A DNA stretch of 64,000 nt from Falsiroseomonas sp050563525 (GCF_050563525.1 NZ_JBNXUN010000014.1:62001-126000); one strand, 5' to 3'; counted from the stretch's first letter, positions 24,339 through 32,206 are shown. Made by a program: numbers and translations. The notes: a model not told the origin generated them from the letters alone.

Positions 24339-25717
24339 GCCGGCGTTCCCTGCACCATCTTATCCTGAGCCGTGTCGCCCGGCGCGCTGCCCGGCTTCAT
24401 CATCGCGCCCTCCACCTTCTCCGCCACGCGGCCGGCACGGGCCAGGCGGAAGATCGTGGTGATGTAGGCGACCAGCAGCAGCCCATAGAGCACCAGGTAC
24501 ATCGCCAGCGTGGTGCCGATGCTGGATGCCGGCAGCGGCCCGGCGGCCTGGGCGGTGTTCAGCACGCCGGTCACCAGCCAGGGCTGACGGCCGATCTCGG
24601 TGACGTACCAGCCGGCGAGCGTCGCGACCCAGCCGCCGAAGCTCATCAGCGCGAAACCCCACAGCAGCGGCCGCGGCAGGGCGCCGCGGCGCCACAGGTA
24701 CCAGGCCCCGGCCCAGCCCATGGCGATCATCAGCAGGCCGATGCCCACCATGATACGGAAGGCGAAGAACACCGGCGCGACGGGCGGATGCTCGCCGCGG
24801 AAATCGTTCAGCCCGGGCACCACGCCGGCCGCCTCGTGCTTCAGGATCAGGCTGGCGCCGTTCGGGATCGCGATCTCGAAGCGGTTCTCGCGGGCCTGCT
24901 CGTCCGGGATGGCGAACAGCACCAGCGGCACGTTGCCGCGGGTTTCCCAGTTGCCCTCCATCGCCGCGACCTTGGCAGGCTGGTGTTCCAGCGTGTTCAG
25001 CCCGTGCAGGTCGCCCAGCAGCGCCTGCAGCGGTGCCAGCACCGCAGCCATCACGATGCCGGTGCGCAGCGCCTTGCGCACACCCTCCGCCCGGTCGCCA
25101 CGCAGCCAGCGCCAGGCGGAGATGCCGGCGACCAGGAAGGCGACGGTCAGCCCGCTCGCCGTCAGCATGTGCGAGAAGCGGTAGGGCATGGAGGGGTTGA
25201 AGATGATGGCGAACCAGTCCGTCGCATGCGCCACGCCGTCGCGCATCTCGAAGCCCGCCGGGGTGTGCATCCACGAATTCAGCACCAGGATCCAGAAGGC
25301 GGACATGGTGGTGCCGAAGGCCACCAGGAAAGTCGCGCCGGTGTGCATCCAGCCCGGCACGCGCTTGAAGCCGAACAGCATGATCGACAGGAAGGTGGCC
25401 TCCAGGAAGAAGGCCGTCAGCACCTCATAGGCCAGCAGCGGGCCGGCGATGTTGCCCACCCTCTCCATGAAGCCGGGCCAGTTGGTGCCGAACTGGAATG
25501 ACATGGTGATCCCCGAGACCACCCCCAGCGCAAAGGAAAGCGCAAAGACCTTCACCCAGAAGCGGTAGGCATCCATCCAGGCTTCATCGCGGGTGCGCGC
25601 GTAGCGAACCTTGAAGAACAGCAGCACCCAGCCGAGCGCGATGGTGATGGTGGGGAACAGGATGTGGAAGGAGATGTTGGCGGCGAACTGGATGCGCGCC
25701 AGCAGGATCGGATCCAT
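24335..25717 (-). CDS. cydA: Cytochrome bd-type (cyanide-insensitive) quinol oxidase subunit I
   Basis: A 460-residue haem-bearing subunit. His18 (ANISFHILFP) is the conserved N-terminal haem ligand; FQFGTNWPGFM and ALLGDLHGLNTLEHQPAKVAAMEG are conserved family blocks, and TEIGRQPWLVTG follows a short periplasmic Q-loop, as in the CioA branch. Low-affinity-for-cyanide, high-O2-affinity quinol oxidation is expected. The gene begins 4 bp after the GbsR-like regulator gene, so it is cotranscribed with it. Confidence 0.95.
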   Translation of the reverse strand: MDPILLARIQFAANISFHILFPTITIALGWVLLFFKVRYARTRDEAWMDAYRFWVKVFALSFALGVVSGITMSFQFGTNWPGFMERVGNIAGPLLAYEVLTAFFLEATFLSIMLFGFKRVPGWMHTGATFLVAFGTTMSAFWILVLNSWMHTPAGFEMRDGVAHATDWFAIIFNPSMPYRFSHMLTASGLTVAFLVAGISAWRWLRGDRAEGVRKALRTGIVMAAVLAPLQALLGDLHGLNTLEHQPAKVAAMEGNWETRGNVPLVLFAIPDEQARENRFEIAIPNGASLILKHEAAGVVPGLNDFRGEHPPVAPVFFAFRIMVGIGLLMIAMGWAGAWYLWRRGALPRPLLWGFALMSFGGWVATLAGWYVTEIGRQPWLVTGVLNTAQAAGPLPASSIGTTLAMYLVLYGLLLVAYITTIFRLARAGRVAEKVEGAMMKPGSAPGDTAQDKMVQGTPA

Positions 25718-25721
25718 CGAC

Positions 25722-26297
25722 TCAGGCCTCCCGGCTTGCGTTGGGTCGGCCGCGAACCAGGCCCACCACCTTGTCCTTCGCTTCGAGCAATCTGGTCACG
25801 CGGGCGCCGAGCGCCAGGAGCGATGCAAGCCTTTCGGTTTCGAGACGCTTGACGTCGTCGTACCAGGTGGTGAGCTGTTCGATCAGCCCGTGCATCTCCG
25901 CCATCCGCGCCTGGGCGTGGCGTTCCTCCGCGCTGCCGGGGGTCTGCATCAGCAGTTCGCGCAGCACCGACAGGGTCGGATCGACCTCCCGCTTCTTGCG
26001 CTCCTCGGCCAGGGTGCGAAGGATCTGCCAGACGTCGTCGGGCGTGGTGAAATGGTCGCGCCTGTCGTCCGGGATGTGCTTCGGGATCGCCAGGTTCCAG
26101 GCCTGGAGCTCCTTCAGCCCCATCGAGACGTTGGAGCGTGAGACGCCGAGCGCGTCGACGATCTGCTCCGCATTCAGCGGCTCCGGCGAGACGTACAGCA
26201 GGGCGTAGATCTGCCCGACGGTGCGATTGATGCCCCAGCGGCTGCCCATCTCACCGAAATGCAGCACGAAGGCCTGGACGAGCGGAGGGAGGTTCAT
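25722..26297 (-). CDS. GbsR/MarR-type transcriptional regulator of the cyd operon
   Basis: A 191-residue winged-helix regulator. The HTH reads LNAEQIVDALGVSRSNVSMGLKELQ at about residues 41-66, preceded by GQIYALLYVS; a helical C-terminal part (95-170) would dimerise. The length and GINRTVGQIYALLY start fit the GbsR branch of MarR regulators. It is the first gene of the operon with cydAB and has a perfect inverted repeat just upstream (26311-26328), so autoregulation plus control of cydAB is likely. The inducing signal is unknown. Confidence 0.85.
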   Translation of the reverse strand: MNLPPLVQAFVLHFGEMGSRWGINRTVGQIYALLYVSPEPLNAEQIVDALGVSRSNVSMGLKELQAWNLAIPKHIPDDRRDHFTTPDDVWQILRTLAEERKKREVDPTLSVLRELLMQTPGSAEERHAQARMAEMHGLIEQLTTWYDDVKRLETERLASLLALGARVTRLLEAKDKVVGLVRGRPNASREA

Positions 26298-26310
26298 GTC
26301 GTTCCCGGAG

Positions 26311-26328
26311 TTTCAGTAATTTCTGAAA
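26311..26328. promoter_or_regulatory. Probable operator of the gbsR-cydAB operon
   Basis: TTTCAG-taattt-CTGAAA, a perfect 6-6-6 inverted repeat in an AT-rich patch, centred about 23 bp upstream of the regulator start (minus strand). It is positioned to block the promoter or ribosome site. A half-site-like GTTTCAAG lies at about 26347. Confidence 0.6.
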
Positions 26329-26398
26329 TGGGGAAACCCGCGAACGTTTCAAGTCGTCCACATTCAGCCGTCGTGCTGGCGCGGAGCGGCGCCCGCCG

Positions 26399-27835
26399 TC
26401 AGGCCCCGCTGGCGTAGTCCAGCACCAGGTCGGCCAGGGACCCCACCAGTTCCGTGAGCCCACCGACCCGTCCATCGCCCTCGATGACCAGGAATTCGTC
26501 AGGGCCGGAATGCCCGCTCGCATAGCCCAGGCCCGTGGCGCCGAGCACGCCCTTGCCCAGGATGGCGCTGAAATGCCCGGTCGGGCCGCTGGTGCCGCGG
26601 CAGGGCCAGATGGTGGGTTCGATACCCCGGCGAGACAGCGCCGCGCGCGCCGCGCGCACCAGGTCATGCTCGACCGGAAGCTTCTGGGACCCGACGGCGC
26701 CCAGGACCCGCAGCCCGATATCCGGGTAGCCCTGGCGATCCAAGTGGCTGCGGATCCGGGCGAGGCAGGCATCCGGGTCGATGTCCGGCGGCAGTCGATG
26801 ATCGATGGTGCAGCGCGCGACCTCCGGCAGCGTCCAGGCGGGGGTGCCTGGACCCGTCATGCCGGCCGCCAGCCCATCGATGTTCATGGTCGGCTCGAAG
26901 CAGTAGCGGCGGAATACCTCGCGCCCCTCCGCATCACCGAGGAAGCGCGACACGGTTGCGCGTGGGCCGATGCCAGGAACCGCCGAGGCTTCCCGCCCCC
27001 GGTAGAGCGCGGCCAGCTGGTCGAGCAGCGCGTCCTCCTCCGGCGTCGGCGGGCTCAGCCCCTCGGTGAAGCCGTCCACCAGGATGCGCCCGGTCTTCGG
27101 GTCGTAGAGCGTGGCCAGCGCGTGGACCAGGCGCCAGGTCGGCGAGTCCAGCACGCCCTGGGTCGAGGAATGCGCCGCCGCGCCCATTGGCCCGCGCCCC
27201 CAGGATGCCGAGGAACAGGTGATCTCGAGCTTCAGCAGGCCCTTGTTGCCGAGGAACAGCGCCACGTCGCCATTCGCCGCCTGGCTGGGACCGGGCCAGA
27301 TCACTGCATCGGCACGCGCCAGCTGGGGTTCATAGCGCTTGATCAGGTCCGGCATGAAGGGGCTTCCGAGGAACTCCTCCCCCTCGATCAGGAACAGTAG
27401 GTTGATCGGTAATTCGCCCTCCGCATCGCGGATGGCGCGCAGCGCCTGCAGGAAGGCCAGCGCGCCGCCCTTGCTGGCCGCGCCCCGGCCATACAGCACG
27501 CGCGGGAAGGCCGGATGCGCCGCCACCACCCCCTGGTAGGGTTCGACCGTCCAGCCACTGCCGAGGCCGTTGGTGTCGAGGTAGCCATAGACGGCGAGGG
27601 TCCGCGCCGCGCCGGCATCGTAGCTGGCCCAGACCGCCGGCAGGCTCGGCGTTTCCACCACCTCCGCGACCTGGCAGCCGAGCGCGCGATACTGCGCCGC
27701 CAGGAACTCGGCCGCGCGCCGGACGCCCGCGGCATCGCCGAGCGTGCTCGGGATCGCCATGTAGTCGCGCAGCAGGTCCAGGTGCTGCGGAAGCCGCTCG
27801 GCGATGAGCCCCTGAACGCGATCATGCGCTGTCAT
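26399..27835 (-). CDS. M20-like peptidase/deacetylase with altered metal-binding motifs
   Basis: A 478-residue M20-family protein with the normal two-domain layout. The second metal-binding Glu pair EGEEFLGSP and the C-terminal YASGHSGPDEF are kept. However, the first motif GHxD reads YGYLDTNG (Tyr replaces the ligand His) and the bridging-Asp motif GRGxxDxKG reads GRGAASKGG (Ser replaces Asp). A canonical di-zinc site is therefore unlikely. It may be a non-canonical hydrolase or a binding protein. It is read in the same direction as the cyd operon, 101 bp upstream of the regulator. Confidence 0.8.
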   Translation of the reverse strand: MTAHDRVQGLIAERLPQHLDLLRDYMAIPSTLGDAAGVRRAAEFLAAQYRALGCQVAEVVETPSLPAVWASYDAGAARTLAVYGYLDTNGLGSGWTVEPYQGVVAAHPAFPRVLYGRGAASKGGALAFLQALRAIRDAEGELPINLLFLIEGEEFLGSPFMPDLIKRYEPQLARADAVIWPGPSQAANGDVALFLGNKGLLKLEITCSSASWGRGPMGAAAHSSTQGVLDSPTWRLVHALATLYDPKTGRILVDGFTEGLSPPTPEEDALLDQLAALYRGREASAVPGIGPRATVSRFLGDAEGREVFRRYCFEPTMNIDGLAAGMTGPGTPAWTLPEVARCTIDHRLPPDIDPDACLARIRSHLDRQGYPDIGLRVLGAVGSQKLPVEHDLVRAARAALSRRGIEPTIWPCRGTSGPTGHFSAILGKGVLGATGLGYASGHSGPDEFLVIEGDGRVGGLTELVGSLADLVLDYASGA

Positions 27836-27877
27836 GCCGGCCCCCTTCGCATCGCGGCGGCCGATCCGCGGCGGTTT

Positions 27878-28147
27878 CTACGGCTTGCGGTTCAGCGCCC
27901 GCATGTTGGCGGAGACGCGGCGACGGGCCGGGCGCAGCGCCGCCTCTGCCACGACATCCATCCGGGCGCCATTCATCACGGCACGGCTGGCGGCGAAGGC
28001 GCCATCGGTGAAAGCCTTCTGCTTCTCCGCCACCATCTCGGCCAGCGCAGCGGTGGCGCCGACCGGGTCGGTGCCAAGCTGCATGCTGCGCAGCGTGAAG
28101 ACCCAGCCCGCCTGCCAGGCGAACAGCGCGTAGGCGCCCGGGTTCAT
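27878..28147 (-). CDS. Small helical protein coupled to peroxiredoxin
   Basis: An 89-residue protein starting MNPGAYALFAWQAGWVFTLR. It has amphipathic helices (GATAALAEMVAEKQKAFTDG, AVMNGARMDVVAEAAL) and a basic C-terminus ending RRVSANMRALNRKP. The pattern resembles short phasin-like hypothetical proteins of alphaproteobacteria; function is not established. Its ATG shares one base with the peroxiredoxin stop (TGATG), so it is translationally coupled. Confidence 0.65.
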   Translation of the reverse strand: MNPGAYALFAWQAGWVFTLRSMQLGTDPVGATAALAEMVAEKQKAFTDGAFAASRAVMNGARMDVVAEAALRPARRRVSANMRALNRKP

Positions 28148-28632
28148 CACGACAGGTGGGCCAGCACCGCTTCGGCCTTGGAGACCTCGAAGGCGCCCGG
28201 CGCCTCCACCGCCACATGCGAAACCTTGCCGTCCTTCGCCACCAGCACGAAACGCTGGCTGCGGACGCCGAGGCCACGCGCGGTCAGGTCGAATTCCAGG
28301 CCGAGCGCCTTGGTGAAGGCGGCGGAGCCATCGGCCAGCATCACCACCTGGTCGGTGATGCCCTGGTCCTTGGCCCAGGCGCCCATCACGAAGGCATCGT
28401 TGACCGACATGCAGGCAATGGTGTCCACGCCCTTGGCGCGCAGCGCATCCGCCTGGGTCACGAAGCCCGGCAGGTGCTTCGCGGAGCAGGTCGGCGTGAA
28501 GGCGCCGGGGACGCCGAACAGCACCACGGTCTTGCCCTTGAACAGCGCCTCGGTCGAGACCTCCTTCGGTCCTTCCGCGGTGGCCTGCATGAGGGTGGCG
28601 GCCGGGATGCTGTCGCCTGGCTTGATGGTCAT
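28147..28632 (-). CDS. Peroxiredoxin (Prx5/AhpE-like, thiol-dependent)
   Basis: A 161-residue peroxide-reducing enzyme. The peroxidatic Cys lies in GVPGAFTPTCSAKHLPGF (Cys about residue 49, with Thr at PTxxC); IACMSVNDAFVMGAWA follows as in Prx5-type proteins. The active-site Arg is in GVRSQRFVLV. The electron donor (glutathione or thioredoxin) cannot be read from sequence. Confidence 0.93.
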   Translation of the reverse strand: MTIKPGDSIPAATLMQATAEGPKEVSTEALFKGKTVVLFGVPGAFTPTCSAKHLPGFVTQADALRAKGVDTIACMSVNDAFVMGAWAKDQGITDQVVMLADGSAAFTKALGLEFDLTARGLGVRSQRFVLVAKDGKVSHVAVEAPGAFEVSKAEAVLAHLS

Positions 28633-28756
28633 ACGCGGTCTCCTGAATCCTTGCCCTGATTAGATCAAGATGCACCTCCGCGTCCATGCGACGTCCCTCC
28701 GCAAGGGGCGGGCGCGCTTGCGACGCCGCCCGGCCAGCGCCATGTATTGGCGCATC

Positions 28757-29347
28757 ATGGCAAGCCGCGATCCCAACTCACCGACCGACGCCGAAGGCTA
28801 CCTGACCGGCCAGCTGCTGGTCGCGATGCCGGGCATGGCCGACCCGCGCTTCACCCGCACCGTGATCTGCCTCTGCGCGCATTCGCCCGAGGGTGCGATG
28901 GGGCTGGTGCTGAACCAGCCGCTGGACAATTTGTCCTTCGATGAACTGCTCGGCCAGCTCGGCCTGGACCCGGTGCCGCCGGCACGCCGCATCCGCCTGA
29001 CGCAGGGCGGCCCGGTGGAAGGCGGCCGCGGCTTCGTGCTGCACACCGCGGATTGGGAGACGGAGGGCAGCCTGACGGTGCAGCCGGGCCTGGCGCTGAC
29101 AGCCAGCGTCGAGATCCTGAAGGCCATCGCCAGCGGCGGCGGTCCGCGCGCGGGCCTGCTGGCGCTGGGCTATGCCGGCTGGGGTCCGGGGCAGCTCGAC
29201 AATGAATTGCAGCAGAACGCCTGGCTGTCGGTGCCGGCGGATGAGGATCTGCTGTTCGCCGAACAGCCGGACCAGCTGTGGCGGGCCGCGATGGCCAAGC
29301 TCGGCATCGACCCCTCGGCATTGTCCGGCAGCGCCGGACATGCGTGA
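28757..29347 (+). CDS. YqgE/AlgH family protein (UPF0301)
   Basis: A 196-residue protein with the family pattern GYLTGQLLVAMPGMADPRF, VICLCAHSPEGAMGLVLNQP, GGPVEGGRGFVLH and GYAGWGPGQLDNELQQNAWL. Widely conserved in proteobacteria; AlgH affects exopolysaccharide regulation in Pseudomonas, but the biochemical role is unknown. ATG 28757 was taken; an in-frame ATG at 28742 is possible. Confidence 0.9.
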   Translation: MASRDPNSPTDAEGYLTGQLLVAMPGMADPRFTRTVICLCAHSPEGAMGLVLNQPLDNLSFDELLGQLGLDPVPPARRIRLTQGGPVEGGRGFVLHTADWETEGSLTVQPGLALTASVEILKAIASGGGPRAGLLALGYAGWGPGQLDNELQQNAWLSVPADEDLLFAEQPDQLWRAAMAKLGIDPSALSGSAGHA

Positions 29348-29534
29348 TTTTGCCCTCAGATGGCGGGCGCGCGCTCCGCGCGCTTGCCTTCGCGCCTTGC
29401 ACTGACAGGTCCGCTGGCTCGGCTGGTCTGGGCGCGGGCCGCCTTCGCGGCCTCGGCCCGCCCGAGAGCGGGCCGCCAGCACTGATTGTGGACTGATGCT
29501 GGACTTCCCGCGGGGGGCGCCGCACACCAGCGGC

Positions 29535-31301
29535 ATGGCGCCCCGGATTCGCCTGCTGTCCGAGACCACCGCCAACCGCATCGCCGCCGGCGAGGTGGTC
29601 GAACGCCCGGCCGCGGCGGTGAAGGAGCTGGTGGAGAACGCGCTGGATGCCGGCGCCACCCGCATTTCCGTGACGCTGGAGGACGGCGGCATCGGCCGCA
29701 TCCTGGTGGAGGATGACGGCCACGGCATGGACGCCGCGGACCTGAGCCTCGCGATGGATCGCCACGCCACCTCCAAGCTGGCGGAGGAGGCGATGCTGTT
29801 TCGCATCGCGACGCTGGGCTTCCGGGGGGAGGCGCTGCCCTCCATCGGCGCGGTCTCCCGCCTCACCCTCACCTCCCGCACCGCGGGCGCGGCGGCGCAT
29901 GCGATCCAGGTGGAGGGCGGCCGCAAGGGCGATGTGGCGCCGGCCGCCGGCGCGCCCGGCACGCGCGTGGAGGTGCGCGACCTGTTCTTCGCCACCCCGG
30001 CCCGCCGTGCCTTCCTGCGCAGCCCCCGCCACGAGGCGGAACAGGCGGTGGAGGCGGTGCGGCGCCTCGCCATGGCCTGGCCCGAAGTGGCCTTCCGGGT
30101 CGAGGTCGAGGGCCGCGTCGCGCTGTCCCTGCCCCCCGCCGACCGCGCGGCGCGCATCGCCGGCCTGCTCGGGCCGGATTTCGCCGCCGCGGCGGTGCCG
30201 GTGGAGGCCTCCCGCGACGGCGCGAGCCTGTCCGGCCTCGCCGGGCTGCCGACGCATCACCACGCGACCTCCGCCGCGCAACATTTGGTGGTGAATCGCC
30301 GCCCGGTGCGCGACCCGCTGCTGCGCACGGCGCTGCGCGTCGCCTATCGCGACCTGGTGCCGGCGAAGCGCTTCCCGGCCGCGGCGCTGTTCCTGGAGGT
30401 GCCGCCGGAGACCGTGGACGTGAACGTCCACCCGATGAAGTCCGAGCTGCGCTTCCGCAATGCGGAGGCGGTGCGCGGGCTGATGATTTCCGCGCTGCGC
30501 CGCGCCGTGGCGGTGGGCGCGCCCGGGGCGGCGCCGGACGACCTCGGCGCCGGGGCCTTCGCGGCGCCGCCCGGTTTCGCCGAGGCCGCGCCGCCCGGCA
30601 TCTTCCCCGGCTGGCGACCGCCCTCCGGCCCGCTGCCGCAGCGGCCGCGCGGGCCTTCTCTGCCGCTGGGCTTCGCCGCCGCGCCGCTGCCGGCCCCCCT
30701 GCCCGACTTCCCGCAGGATGGCCCGCTCGGCCGGCCGCTGGGCCAAATCCTGGAGACCTATGTGCTGGCGGAGGCGGCGGATGGGTCGCTGGTGCTGGTG
30801 GACCAGCATGCGGCGCATGAACGGCTGACGCATGAGGCGCTGCGGGCGCAGTTGGTGGAAGGCGGCGTCCGCGCCCAGCCGCTGCTGCTGCCGGCGGTGG
30901 TGGAGATGCCGGCGGCCGATGCGGCGCGGCTGCTGGACCAGGTGGCGGCGCTGGCGCGGCTCGGTCTGGAGATCGAGGGGTTCGGCCCCGGCGCGGTGCT
31001 GGTGCGCGCCATGCCGGCGCTGCTCGGCGCGCCCGACCCGGCGCCGCTGCTGCGTGACCTGGCCGAGGAACTCGCCGAGATGGACGAGGCGCTGGCGCTG
31101 GAGGCGCGGCTGGATGCGGCGGTGGCGCGGCTGGCCTGCCATGGCTCCATCCGTGCCGGGCGGCGGCTCGGGTCCGCGGAGATGGCGGCGCTGCTGCGCC
31201 AGATGGAGGCGACGCCGCGCGCCGCCACCTGTTCCCACGGCCGCCCCACCGTGCTGCGCTTCGGCAAGGCGGAGCTGGAGAGGCTGTTCGGCCGGCGCTG
31301 A
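29535..31301 (+). CDS. mutL: DNA mismatch repair protein MutL
   Basis: A 588-residue GHKL ATPase. N-terminal ATP-binding motifs: ANRIAAGEVVERPAAAVKEL, NALDAGAT, VEDDGHGM and ATLGFRGEALPSI. A Pro-rich linker (about 340-400) leads to the C-terminal nicking-endonuclease domain with DQHAAHERLTHEAL (DQHAx2Ex4E form), ACHGSIRAGRRL and CSHGRPTVLRFG. Like most non-enteric MutLs it should nick DNA itself. No mutS in the window. ATG 29535 was chosen because similarity starts there. Confidence 0.96.
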   Translation: MAPRIRLLSETTANRIAAGEVVERPAAAVKELVENALDAGATRISVTLEDGGIGRILVEDDGHGMDAADLSLAMDRHATSKLAEEAMLFRIATLGFRGEALPSIGAVSRLTLTSRTAGAAAHAIQVEGGRKGDVAPAAGAPGTRVEVRDLFFATPARRAFLRSPRHEAEQAVEAVRRLAMAWPEVAFRVEVEGRVALSLPPADRAARIAGLLGPDFAAAAVPVEASRDGASLSGLAGLPTHHHATSAAQHLVVNRRPVRDPLLRTALRVAYRDLVPAKRFPAAALFLEVPPETVDVNVHPMKSELRFRNAEAVRGLMISALRRAVAVGAPGAAPDDLGAGAFAAPPGFAEAAPPGIFPGWRPPSGPLPQRPRGPSLPLGFAAAPLPAPLPDFPQDGPLGRPLGQILETYVLAEAADGSLVLVDQHAAHERLTHEALRAQLVEGGVRAQPLLLPAVVEMPAADAARLLDQVAALARLGLEIEGFGPGAVLVRAMPALLGAPDPAPLLRDLAEELAEMDEALALEARLDAAVARLACHGSIRAGRRLGSAEMAALLRQMEATPRAATCSHGRPTVLRFGKAELERLFGRR

Positions 31302-31328
31302 ACCAGGGCAGGATGGCGCCAACCCGGA

Positions 31329-31754
31329 ATGGACGCGCCGAAGATGCCCCAGAACACACCGATGATGCAGTTGATCTACACCTCCCGCCCCTTCGGCTTC
31401 ACCGGGGAGATGCTGGACGACATCCTGATGGCCGCCCGGCGCAACAACAAGCGGGACGGGCTGACCGGCGCGCTGATCTGCCGCGCCGACCTGTTCATGC
31501 AGATGCTGGAAGGCGAGCGCAGCAAGGTGACCGCCACCTTCGGCCGCATCCTGCGGGATGACCGGCATTTGGAGGTCTCGCTGGTGTGGGTCGGCGACGC
31601 GCCGGCGCGGCTTTTTCCGAACTGGGACATGCTGGACGACCCGGCGCGGAGCTGGATGTGGAGCCGGGAAGATGTGCGGGGCGGGGCGGTGACGCGCGCC
31701 TCGGCGGCGGAGGCGCGGGGGGTGTTTGAGCGGGTGGCGGGGGAGGTAGGGTAG
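31329..31754 (+). CDS. BLUF-domain blue-light photoreceptor
   Basis: A 141-residue single-domain BLUF protein using FAD as chromophore. Key residues: Tyr17 (QLIYTSR), Asn39/40 (ARRNNKRDGLTG), Gln58 (LFMQMLEGE) and the Trp/Met pair in LFPNWDM. All match the photocycle set of short BLUF proteins. There is no effector domain, so it must signal by protein contact. It follows mutL by 27 bp and lies directly before the low-GC RT island. An internal start at the MMQL methionines is possible. Confidence 0.9.
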   Translation: MDAPKMPQNTPMMQLIYTSRPFGFTGEMLDDILMAARRNNKRDGLTGALICRADLFMQMLEGERSKVTATFGRILRDDRHLEVSLVWVGDAPARLFPNWDMLDDPARSWMWSREDVRGGAVTRASAAEARGVFERVAGEVG

Positions 31755-31809
31755 CTAAACAAGTAGGCAGACCTGTTGGCGCCGTTCGACCGAAGCTCAG
31801 GTTTGATCG

Positions 31810-31896
31810 TCACCAGGAAGGCACACGCGAAGGTTGCGGAACAAAATTACCCACAACCGCATCGTATAACTTGAACAATGCCTGCTTGTTGCTCAT
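31810..31896 (-). CDS. Possible 28-aa small ORF (second of a coupled pair)
   Basis: Encodes a 28-residue peptide beginning MSNKQALFKLYDAV and ending VPQPSRVPSW. Its ATG overlaps the stop of the 44-codon ORF in an ATGA arrangement. The same frame is open upstream and would read FQQFYRSANSGSQMEM into the start, so a frameshifted single protein is the alternative. No homologue is recognised. Confidence 0.3.
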   Translation of the reverse strand: MSNKQALFKLYDAVVGNFVPQPSRVPSW

Positions 31897-32027
31897 CTCC
31901 ATCTGGCTGCCGGAATTGGCCGAGCGGTAAAACTGTTGGAACGGTCAACCTCGATCAGGTTGCCGGCGACGACGATGCTGGCCAGCATCGCCGCCACCGC
32001 CACCATGTCGAATGAGACACTGAGCAT
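31893..32027 (-). CDS. Possible 44-aa hydrophobic small protein with promoter and RBS
   Basis: Starts MLSVSFDMVAVAAMLASIVV and is hydrophobic to about residue 25, then polar with a C-terminal PAARWR. It has a GGAGG site (32040-32036) eight bases before the ATG and an extended -10 TGGTATAGT (32057-32049) just upstream, both rare to find by chance together. One predicted membrane helix. It runs opposite to the RT gene. Coding status needs expression data; no homologue is recognised. Confidence 0.4.
   Translation of the reverse strand: MLSVSFDMVAVAAMLASIVVAGNLIEVDRSNSFTARPIPAARWR
31973..31990. repeat. 18-bp perfect palindrome in RT leader
   Basis: CGATGCTGG/CCAGCATCG with no loop. It could be a protein-binding site or the core of an RNA stem. 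It falls inside the 44-codon minus-strand ORF. Confidence 0.7.
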
Positions 32028-32048
32028 CGCTCGGACCTCCACGGTTAC

Positions 32049-32057
32049 ACTATACCA
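32049..32057 (-). promoter_or_regulatory. Extended -10 promoter element, minus strand
   Basis: TGGTATAGT on the minus strand (TGn extension plus TATAGT, one mismatch from TATAAT). A poor -35 region is compatible with an extended -10 promoter. It would drive the 44-codon ORF with a very short leader. Confidence 0.45.
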
Positions 32058-32131
32058 CCTCGCGTTTTTGAGACCCGTGCTGGATGCAATTGGTTCAATG
32101 GCCAATCCTGTTCTAGCAGATGGTGGCGTGC

Positions 32132-32187
32132 GTTCGGGGGACGTCCGGGTAGCTCCGGGGCTCAGGGTCAGGGCTAGTCCCCCGGAC
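32132..32187 (+). promoter_or_regulatory. Large GC-rich hairpin just upstream of the RT start
   Basis: GTTCGGGGGAC (32132-32142) pairs with GTCCCCCGGAC (32177-32187): 11 pairs including one G-U, with a 34-nt loop that itself contains CCGG/CCGG pairing. It ends 19 nt before the GTG start. It could be the 3' stem of an RT-associated ncRNA, a processing site or an attenuator. Confidence 0.6.
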
Positions 32188-32206
32188 TTTGCGAGTGGGG
32201 GCGTAC

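Larger units (their letters stand above)
31755..32206. other. Palindrome-rich leader of the RT island; candidate ncRNA region
   Basis: 452 bp of lower GC DNA between the BLUF stop and the reverse transcriptase start. Stem-loops seen: AGACCTG...CAGGTTT (31770-31807, one G-U); AACAA...TTGTT (about 31874-31890); CAACCT-cgatc-AGGTTG (31946-31962); the 18-bp palindrome at 31973-31990; ATTGG...CCAAT (about 32090-32106); and the 11-bp stem at 32132-32187. Two tiny ORFs lie on the minus strand. DRT2- and DRT9-type RT systems carry a structured non-coding RNA just upstream of the RT, so this region is the place to look for one. Confidence 0.55.

Noticed and set aside
29348..29534. GC-rich hairpins between yqgE and mutL as an RNA gene
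   Set aside because: Simple GC palindromes are expected at this base composition; nothing resembles a known RNA.
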